From Verrucomicrobiales bacterium (GTDB lineage: Bacteria > Verrucomicrobiota > Verrucomicrobiia > Verrucomicrobiales > DEV007): a stretch of DNA of 64,000 nt. This document shows positions 8,557 through 15,306 of this stretch, one piece after another. The first letter of the stretch is position 1. Each line of letters begins with the position of its first letter. The notes beneath the pieces were generated by a model, which made no database searches, was not told the origin of the DNA, and was given only the letters and a program-made list of their open reading frames with translations. Where the stretch lies: the NCBI GenBank assembly GCA_012960505.1, contig DUBC01000033.1, positions 186,001-250,000 on the forward strand. Direction: 5' to 3'. The position numbers were made by a program, and so were the translations under genes.

Positions 8557-9114
8557 TCAGATTTCTGGAGGATAATTCATGTTAGCAAAAAATTCTATTT
8601 CTGGCTCAGTAATTTTACGAACCTTCAAAAAGCCTTCTGTAATTGCTTTCTTTACAAGTTCCTGCATGGATAGAGAACCTGACAGGCATTGATTCTTGGC
8701 TAGTTGAATTATTTCCTTCGGGTAAACAGCTGCCAGAGGTTCGCTCATTCCATTTTCATGGATTGGCACTGAGCCGCAACCAGAACATACGAGCTCGCCT
8801 AAAAAGCTTATTGGCATTTCAGGCATATCAACGGCTAAAATGAGTACTCTTTCTATCTTTGTCGAATTCAAGCAGTCTATTAGGGCTTCGAGAGGACCGC
8901 TGTTAGGCTTGGTGTCTATTATTACTTTATGAGTCGTGTCAAAATGTTGCTTATCATTTGCCGATATAATTATTTCTGAAGGCATTAGTTGTTCAATTTT
9001 GTGAATTTGATGTTGCCATAAGGGGGTTCCATTAATTTGATGAAAAGCCTTATCAGTGCCGAACCGTTTTGAACGGCCTCCGGCCATGATGGCTGCTGCG
9101 AAAGGAGAGTTCAC
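8557..9114 (-). CDS. mobA: Molybdenum cofactor guanylyltransferase MobA
   Basis: This 185-residue nucleotidyltransferase has the N-terminal signature AAIMAGGRSKRFGTDKAF (GxxxRxG...K) and the LILAVDMPEMP metal-binding Asp segment. It transfers GMP from GTP to molybdopterin to make the MGD cofactor. The start is GTG at 9114, which overlaps the stop of the MOSC gene in a GTGA tetranucleotide and indicates translational coupling. Placement between a MOSC protein and fdhD shows that this is a cofactor-maturation group for a molybdo- or tungsto-enzyme of the formate dehydrogenase type. Confidence 0.93.
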   Translation of the reverse strand: MNSPFAAAIMAGGRSKRFGTDKAFHQINGTPLWQHQIHKIEQLMPSEIIISANDKQHFDTTHKVIIDTKPNSGPLEALIDCLNSTKIERVLILAVDMPEMPISFLGELVCSGCGSVPIHENGMSEPLAAVYPKEIIQLAKNQCLSGSLSMQELVKKAITEGFLKVRKITEPEIEFFANMNYPPEI

Positions 9115-9581
9115 TTAATTGCTCTATTGTTTTTTCTTAGAACTCCGCTTGTGAGTATTTTCGCCCTTAATCCCCCACGTCCCTTCATCGCATCTTCGGC
9201 GCCAGGAGCCACGGCTCCATTCATCCAGTAACAGGGTGCAGCTTCCTGAGTGCCAAGAAAGTCAATTCCCTGAACAGTGAATGTCTTCCCAATTAACGAG
9301 TTTAGATCCACTTCGGTTACGATGATATTTCTTCGAAAAGTAGAGGGGCATAAATTTTTCAGTTTGAAAATCCTGCAAATATCTTCGTATACTTCCCAGG
9401 AGAAAAAAGTAATCGGTCCCTTGTAGTCAGGTTTATAATTGTAGAAACGGTCTCCAATGATCCCCATTCCTTTTTCGCATGTTGCTTCATCAATCTCAAT
9501 CATCGGATAATTGCTTGGCTCTTTACCGTGATGTCCATAGAAGTTATGCTTTTCGGCTACATAGATGTGACGAACGATCAT
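9111..9581 (-). CDS. MOSC domain-containing protein
   Basis: I use the ATG at 9581, which gives 156 residues and begins directly at the MOSC fold (MIVRHIYVAEKHNFYGHHG). A TTG at 9638 would add 19 residues. Typical MOSC features follow: GIIGDRFY, the RRNIIVTEVDLNSLIGKTF segment and a Cys in EAAPCYWMNGAVAPGA that matches the conserved sulfur-carrying cysteine. Such domains take part in molybdenum-cofactor sulfur chemistry. The gene precedes and overlaps mobA. Stand-alone small MOSC proteins of this size are well known, so no truncation is suspected. Confidence 0.85.
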   Translation of the reverse strand: MIVRHIYVAEKHNFYGHHGKEPSNYPMIEIDEATCEKGMGIIGDRFYNYKPDYKGPITFFSWEVYEDICRIFKLKNLCPSTFRRNIIVTEVDLNSLIGKTFTVQGIDFLGTQEAAPCYWMNGAVAPGAEDAMKGRGGLRAKILTSGVLRKNNRAIK

Positions 9582-9641
9582 CTCTTTTATCAAATGTACT
9601 TTATTCGCTAATGCGGTAATTCTCTTCAGACCCTGCAAATA

Positions 9642-10883
9642 TTAAAATACCTTGCTCCCATGGCTATCGGTATTTGTATTGGATTCATTGATTCCATTCT
9701 GAACACTTTTTTCAAATTCCTCAGTTAGTTTAATGATTGCGTCTTTTGAAATCTTTTCATTAGGACTAACATATTGTCTTAAATCAATTGGTTGGCATAT
9801 TTTTACCAATGCCTTTCTTTGGCCGACTGGAGGAGACCCTTTTGAATGAATGTCCTCACAGAGGCGAGCGACGGTTTCTGCTATCCTATCAAGGCTAGGA
9901 TTATTAGTGGCGTATCCTCCAGAATATCCAAGTATTCGCAGCGCTAACATTGCTTCATCTGCCAGATTGGCTGCATGGGAATGTTCCTTTTGTTTTTCTA
10001 GGTCTATTCTTATAGAATGAATTTTAGAGCGGATTGTTCTTATTCTGGATACTAGATTTTGCTCTTTCTTTACCGTAATTCCGATTTCTTTTTCTAATTT
10101 TATAATGATTGGTTCTACTGCGTCATTTATTAGATTGTCTACATTGGTGTTGTTTCCGGGGAGGTTGTAGTCGTGTTTTTGTAGGAATTCGGAGAGCGTA
10201 AGGATACTGATGCGGGTAACTTCTTCTATGATTGGTTTTTCAGAGGATAGTGAGGTGCTAAATTTCTTGGCTATTTCATCGAGGTTGGAAATGACGTTTT
10301 CACGAACGTTTTCAACAAAGGTGTACTTTAAGGATATTGGCACGGCATAGACTGGAGCATTTTCACCCAATTTATGCTGAGTCCGCAACCCGATGTAAGC
10401 GGCTCCTTCAGCGAAAGGAGTCACGCTGTCATTACAGAAGTAAACATTTCCTTCTGGAAAAATAACGAGCGGATATTGACCTTCTTCAAGTATTTGAGCG
10501 GCACACTTCATCGCCTTCCTGTCACTCCCTTCACGGTCAACGCTAAATGCTCCTATCCTTTGCATGAACCAAGAGGCAAATTTGTTCCTGGCAAACACAT
10601 CATAAGCCGCCATGAAGGATGGTTTTTTCTCCATTCTTCTACAGACTTCATTAATTACCTGCGGATCACTGTGAGTTGGATGATTTGGAAGGATAATGAA
10701 TCTGGCGTTCTTTTCTTTAGCAATTTTCTGAAATCCTGTTAACCCGTCGACATTGATTTCCTTTAATTGGTGATTTCTAGATTTTAGCCCAATAAAACGA
10801 TTCATTACCCGCCCTAAACCAATGATGAAATTGTTTGGTTTTGGAGGGATAAATTGATAAGGAAGATCGCTAAACTCGAGCAT
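9642..10883 (-). CDS. PlsC-like lysophospholipid/glycerolipid acyltransferase
   Basis: The 413-residue protein has the acyltransferase block I NHPTHSDP (NHX4D-type), block II-like GAFSVDREGSDRKAM, and block III FPEGNVYF. The N-terminal 230 residues match the PlsC fold. The C-terminal 180 residues are mostly helical and charged with no motif I can name, making it longer than housekeeping PlsC (about 240 residues). It likely acylates a lysophospholipid or related acceptor at the inner membrane. The neighbours upstream are a PLD-type enzyme and a lipase, so this is a lipid-metabolism group. It ends 60 bases before the MOSC start. Confidence 0.85.
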   Translation of the reverse strand: MLEFSDLPYQFIPPKPNNFIIGLGRVMNRFIGLKSRNHQLKEINVDGLTGFQKIAKEKNARFIILPNHPTHSDPQVINEVCRRMEKKPSFMAAYDVFARNKFASWFMQRIGAFSVDREGSDRKAMKCAAQILEEGQYPLVIFPEGNVYFCNDSVTPFAEGAAYIGLRTQHKLGENAPVYAVPISLKYTFVENVRENVISNLDEIAKKFSTSLSSEKPIIEEVTRISILTLSEFLQKHDYNLPGNNTNVDNLINDAVEPIIIKLEKEIGITVKKEQNLVSRIRTIRSKIHSIRIDLEKQKEHSHAANLADEAMLALRILGYSGGYATNNPSLDRIAETVARLCEDIHSKGSPPVGQRKALVKICQPIDLRQYVSPNEKISKDAIIKLTEEFEKSVQNGINESNTNTDSHGSKVF

Positions 10884-10913
10884 AGTTCTTTTGAGTTTAT
10901 TGTTTATAAGAAG

Positions 10914-12032
10914 TCACAGTTTTAGTTTTTGGTGTAATTCTTGCAAGAATGCAATTTTCCGATTGTAGTTTGCAAGTATTTTAGGGTCTGTAACTTCCTG
11001 GCTGACAGATTTCCTGTAATCAGCGACGCTGACGAAATCTTTTACCAGATTTGGTTCTTTGATTATTAAATTCAATTCTCCTGAGTTACACATCGAGAAA
11101 ATGGATAGATTAGCTGAACCGCTAAAAATTATTTCCCTGTCTATGGCGACCATTTTTGAATGTATCATCTTAGGCGTAAGAAATATACGAGCTGACCCTG
11201 ATTTCATTATTTTCTCAGCTCGCTTATAGTTGTTGTCGTTGCCTATGTTAGCTTTTTTAGACAGCAACATATTAACCTGTACATCACGGCTCGCCGCCTC
11301 CTTCAAGACATCTTCAATGTCAGGGTCTCCAATGTAAGCTGCTTCGATGTAGATTTCCCTTTTAGCTTCCTTCAATAATTTGATTAACAAGGACTTGATT
11401 TCAAAACGGTCCGCACCATTCATTGGCTGGTTAAAAATATATTCAATTTCCCTGTCTAGATCGAAAGGGGTCTGGCCTGATTCTCTTTGGTGAAAATGTT
11501 TTCCTAGATTGTCCTGTTCTAGGTGTACCATGTAATCAAAATATTTACGGTGACGGTCCTCGATGTTAATGCTGCCTGTGACTAGGTGTTTTTTGTCAAT
11601 GAGGTAATATTTCTGATGAGTATGAACTCCGTCAATCCACTTGATCTGAACGTTGGTATGATTAATTAATTGTTGCCCAGCTCCGTTGACGAATTGATCT
11701 TCAATAAAAGTGTCAGGGAATGTTGGGGCAATGAGTTTCCACCACAGGTGTCTTAATTTACTTGGTTCACAGGGTAGATAAGATTTTCGATTCATTTCGA
11801 TCCTCTCATACATCATTGCAGACTGATCCTTGGTAATGTTTATTTCTACCCCTCGTTCAGCGGCTCTGAAGAGCGTCTCCCCAATGCTATTGCCAATTTC
11901 ATCTGAACGCCACACGTACATATGGATCTTGATGCTTTCCTTGGCTGAATCGATCAGCTCAAGAACCGTTTCAAACGTCTCTTTTGCTCCATCCATTTCT
12001 TCCGGGCTATGCAGGAGTTTCCCTTTTAACAT
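10914..12032 (-). CDS. Phospholipase D/cardiolipin synthase-like protein
   Basis: This 372-residue protein carries two HKD motifs, the hallmark of the PLD superfamily. The first is HQKYYLIDKKHLVTGSIN (HxKx4D with the following GSxN). The second is HSKMVAIDREIIFSGSANLS. Both halves contain a beta-alpha phosphodiesterase repeat. There is no transmembrane segment at the N-terminus, unlike ClsA, so it may be peripheral, closer to ClsB-type proteins. It likely makes or remodels cardiolipin or another phosphatidyl ester. It starts 12 bases after the lipase stop and is followed 30 bases later by the acyltransferase. Confidence 0.88.
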   Translation of the reverse strand: MLKGKLLHSPEEMDGAKETFETVLELIDSAKESIKIHMYVWRSDEIGNSIGETLFRAAERGVEINITKDQSAMMYERIEMNRKSYLPCEPSKLRHLWWKLIAPTFPDTFIEDQFVNGAGQQLINHTNVQIKWIDGVHTHQKYYLIDKKHLVTGSINIEDRHRKYFDYMVHLEQDNLGKHFHQRESGQTPFDLDREIEYIFNQPMNGADRFEIKSLLIKLLKEAKREIYIEAAYIGDPDIEDVLKEAASRDVQVNMLLSKKANIGNDNNYKRAEKIMKSGSARIFLTPKMIHSKMVAIDREIIFSGSANLSIFSMCNSGELNLIIKEPNLVKDFVSVADYRKSVSQEVTDPKILANYNRKIAFLQELHQKLKL

Positions 12033-12044
12033 ATCGTGGATGCT

Positions 12045-13559
12045 TTAATTTTTGTGTTGTTTGAGGATTTCACCTACTTCTGTGATTGTTTCATTATACT
12101 TGTGTAGGTCATGCCATGCCGGCACGGTTAGCTCGGATTTGGCGTCCTTAAGATGAGCGCTCTGATAGCTGACAACAAGATCAGTAGTCTCGGTTAGAGG
12201 TTTTTTCCTGCTGAATTTTCCAATCCCGATTATGCTGTGGAAAGGAACTTTTGTTGAGATCGGTTCTGATTGCATCGAGCGAATAAGATAAGAATTAGGA
12301 CTCACGTTATTTATACTTTTGAGTTTCATTAATGCGGTAGCCTCTTCGAACGGTATGTCAGGGTTGAGACGTAATCCGCTGAGCAACGAATTTTGTATTT
12401 CGATTGGGATCCGGATAATTGAATTAATCATTCTAGAAACTTTCAAAGAAGCGATTTTGGTTCCGCGGTGCGGTGTCGCAATAAATATTACTCTTCCAAT
12501 GTATTCCTGAGGCTTAAAGATAAACATATCAGTGGCTAGATTCTTTGGCTTGTGCGGTAATTGTGGATTATTAATTGGGCTTGGCACCCAAGGTGGTAAC
12601 TCTTTAATATTTTTTGAGACCATGAGTCGAGAAAGGATTCCTCCCATGCTGTGGCCGACCAAGACTATTTTCTGTAGATTGGGATTCTTACCATTAGGGT
12701 CATATTTTTTTTGCATTGCCTGTAATTCTTTGCGCAACCGCATTGCGGAATAATGCAAAGGAATTCCTGTAGGATATGAAAAGGTCCAGAACTGATAGTG
12801 GTTTCTGATCTCTGGATCTGCCTGCAGTTGATTAATGAGATTTACCCATGCTCGAGGATTTGCTTTAAAGCCGTGTATGAGGATTACTGGTATTTTGTTA
12901 GGGTCATAGGGATTCATCCTGCGCAGGCCTATCCTATTCATGTATCGGTTAGCATTGATAATTGCCAAAATCTTTGGGATGAGTTTTGTTCGCCTAGTGA
13001 GGTAATTGATGGGGGCTGTATAATCTCGAGCAATTCTAGGGACTTTAGTTTGATCGTTTTTTGGATCTAGTAAGTCATAAAGCAAGATCTTGGGATTTTT
13101 TTCTGTGGATTTTACTACTGCGGTTACTGGTAGAGTTTCACCGATTTCACTAATGAATCGGTTATCCTTGGTTTTCTTTAATAAAATCAGAGGCGTTCCT
13201 AATCCTTCTGATTGGTACCATTTCTGTGACCAGTTAGTACGAATGACGGCATTTGAGCGCACAACATGACTAAAACTCATTGGGTCGATTTCTTTTCTGC
13301 CTACCCATTGAAGATGTGTTTCAGAAATTGCCGGATCCTTTGATTCGATCAGAGTGGCTAATGAACGTGAGATTTTTTTTTGAGAGGTATTTTTTTTTGT
13401 TTCAAGTGCGAGTGAATCAATTAATGCTGCTTCTAGATCTTGTTCTGAATTGAAAGCCCTGGCATGTCTTGACGGAAGAGAACAGGACGGAACTATCGTT
13501 GTGAAAAGGACAAAGATAAGAACTTCAAATGTTAGGACGGTTTTGATCTTTCTAATCAT
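12045..13559 (-). CDS. Alpha/beta hydrolase, probable lipase lipoprotein
   Basis: The 504-residue protein begins with a lipoprotein-type signal (hydrophobic stretch ending TIVPSC, candidate lipidated Cys near residue 26). The catalytic domain has IPVILIHGFKANPRAW (oxyanion segment) and VLVGHSMGGILSRL, the GxSxG nucleophile elbow with Ser as nucleophile. A C-terminal HDLHKY carries a plausible catalytic His. It resembles membrane-bound lipases and esterases of the DUF676/PGAP1-like group. Expected location is the periplasmic face of a membrane. It is the first gene of the minus-strand lipid group; its start lies 88 bases from the divergent PhoD-type gene. Confidence 0.85.
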   Translation of the reverse strand: MIRKIKTVLTFEVLIFVLFTTIVPSCSLPSRHARAFNSEQDLEAALIDSLALETKKNTSQKKISRSLATLIESKDPAISETHLQWVGRKEIDPMSFSHVVRSNAVIRTNWSQKWYQSEGLGTPLILLKKTKDNRFISEIGETLPVTAVVKSTEKNPKILLYDLLDPKNDQTKVPRIARDYTAPINYLTRRTKLIPKILAIINANRYMNRIGLRRMNPYDPNKIPVILIHGFKANPRAWVNLINQLQADPEIRNHYQFWTFSYPTGIPLHYSAMRLRKELQAMQKKYDPNGKNPNLQKIVLVGHSMGGILSRLMVSKNIKELPPWVPSPINNPQLPHKPKNLATDMFIFKPQEYIGRVIFIATPHRGTKIASLKVSRMINSIIRIPIEIQNSLLSGLRLNPDIPFEEATALMKLKSINNVSPNSYLIRSMQSEPISTKVPFHSIIGIGKFSRKKPLTETTDLVVSYQSAHLKDAKSELTVPAWHDLHKYNETITEVGEILKQHKN

Positions 13560-13646
13560 TTAAAAGGCCAATGCAGGTTATTAATGATAGGTTTACTGTT
13601 TATTTCCTCTAATGTCTGCTCATATTGCGATGAAAATAATTAAGAT

Positions 13647-15227
13647 ATGATAAAACTTTTTTTGGTAATTGTATATATTTTGATTCAGTCCCTGTTTGCT
13701 CAGGCCCGGGAAAAAGATTCCAAATATCTTTCTGGTCAATATAAGAAATATCATCGTCCAATTATGGCAAAGTTAGGAATGGGAGAATTTCAATCTGCTA
13801 TATCAGAGCTCAAGGCATATTTAAAGAAGGCCCCACATGATGAGGAGACGCTTTTTTGCCTTGCTTTAGCATTTAGTGGATCCGGCGATGGGACTGAGGC
13901 ATTGAATTATGCTAAGAAAGCTATGTCTGAGGGCTTGCCTTTGGAGCGTTTTATTGCCGGTCCGAGAAGTTTGAATGAGGAGTTACTTAAAACTGATGGT
14001 TTTGTTGAAATGATGAGCTCTTCTTCTGTGAAATTAGTGCACGGTCCAATGATAGGTGATCTGAGCGCTGATTCGGTTAAGATCTGGGTCCGTGCATCTA
14101 AGGAGTCGGAGATAAAAGTCGTTATCGAAGGGGTAACAGCTGAGCGGGTCCAAGCCTTAGCGAAAAATGATTACATTGCTTTGATAGAGATTAAGGGGCT
14201 CGAACCTGATACGTTCTATCATTATCAGATATTTCAGGATGAGCATGCAATTGACCTTGGGATTGAGCCTGGATTCAGGACTCAGAAGCAGGGAGGAGGA
14301 GACACAATAAAAATTATTTTTGGTGGTGGCGCTGGGTTTACCCCGAAATACGAGCGCATCTGGGGAACGATCAAGGATCACAAGCCTGATGCTCTTCTTC
14401 TCTTGGGTGATAATGTTTATATTGATCGCCCGGAGATACGTGAAGTGGGGCAGTATTGTTACTTTAGACGTCAATCCCGTCCAGAGTGGCGTAAATTAAT
14501 TGCAGGTGTCCCGGTCTATGCAATCTGGGACGATCATGACTTTGGGACTAATGACTGTCATGGTGGAGCAGCCGTTGATGAGCCGGAGTGGAAGCCTCAG
14601 GTATGGTCAGATTTTAAACTACAGTGGCCCAATCCAGAGTATGGGGGAAAGGAGAAACGTCCCGGATGTTACTTCACTCATAAATTTGGACAGAGAGTTG
14701 AATTTATTTTTATGGACACTCGTTATTATAGAGAGCCCTCAGAAGGTCAGATGCTTGGTCCGATCCAGCTTTCATGGCTCAAAAGAAAACTGAAAAAGTC
14801 TAAGGCGGAATTTAAAGTCATTTGTTCATCAGTTCCAATGACGCCAGGAGTGAAGCCGGGAAGTAAAGATACTTGGGACGGTTATTCACGAGAGCGCATG
14901 GAAATTTTTTCTTATATTGAAAAGAATAAAATCAGTGGGGTGTTTGTCCTGGCTGCGGATCGACACAGATCAGATGCGTGGAAGAATGATGACTTTGGTT
15001 CGAGTTATCCAATTTATGAATTTATGAGCTCGAAGCTAACTAACATTCATACTCACAAGATCATTAATGGTTGCATTTTTGGATACAATGAAAAACCAAG
15101 CTTTGGTGAGGTGATTTTTGATTTTAATGAAGAGAACCCCACAGCGACGTACACTGCCTATTCAATTGATGATGAAAATGTCGGTTCTGTACAGATAGGC
15201 CTGAAAGAATTGCAGTACAAAAAATAA
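13647..15227 (+). CDS. Secreted PhoD-type phosphatase/metallophosphoesterase with N-terminal TPR
   Basis: The 526-residue protein has a signal peptide (residues 1-20, ending LFAQA), a TPR-like helical segment (about 35-85), a PhoD N-terminal beta domain with WVRASKESEIKVVI and DTFYHYQIF (about 110-205), and a metallophosphatase core. Metal ligands are visible in LLLLGDNVYID, VYAIWDDHDFGTND and LAADRHRSD. PhoD enzymes hydrolyse phosphomonoesters or diesters outside the cytoplasm and commonly serve phosphate scavenging. The TPR domain ahead of the PhoD domain is an unusual addition. No Pho box is visible by eye. Confidence 0.88.
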   Translation: MIKLFLVIVYILIQSLFAQAREKDSKYLSGQYKKYHRPIMAKLGMGEFQSAISELKAYLKKAPHDEETLFCLALAFSGSGDGTEALNYAKKAMSEGLPLERFIAGPRSLNEELLKTDGFVEMMSSSSVKLVHGPMIGDLSADSVKIWVRASKESEIKVVIEGVTAERVQALAKNDYIALIEIKGLEPDTFYHYQIFQDEHAIDLGIEPGFRTQKQGGGDTIKIIFGGGAGFTPKYERIWGTIKDHKPDALLLLGDNVYIDRPEIREVGQYCYFRRQSRPEWRKLIAGVPVYAIWDDHDFGTNDCHGGAAVDEPEWKPQVWSDFKLQWPNPEYGGKEKRPGCYFTHKFGQRVEFIFMDTRYYREPSEGQMLGPIQLSWLKRKLKKSKAEFKVICSSVPMTPGVKPGSKDTWDGYSRERMEIFSYIEKNKISGVFVLAADRHRSDAWKNDDFGSSYPIYEFMSSKLTNIHTHKIINGCIFGYNEKPSFGEVIFDFNEENPTATYTAYSIDDENVGSVQIGLKELQYKK

Positions 15228-15306
15228 TCACTGCAGGATTAAGCTATATTTTGGAATGGCAATTTATTAACTTGTTTTCCCCCTGTATTAGTACTTTTCT
15301 ATAATT

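Noticed and set aside
10374-10742. Open frame of 122 codons on the plus strand
   Set aside because: It lies wholly inside the acyltransferase gene on the other strand, which has clear catalytic motifs.
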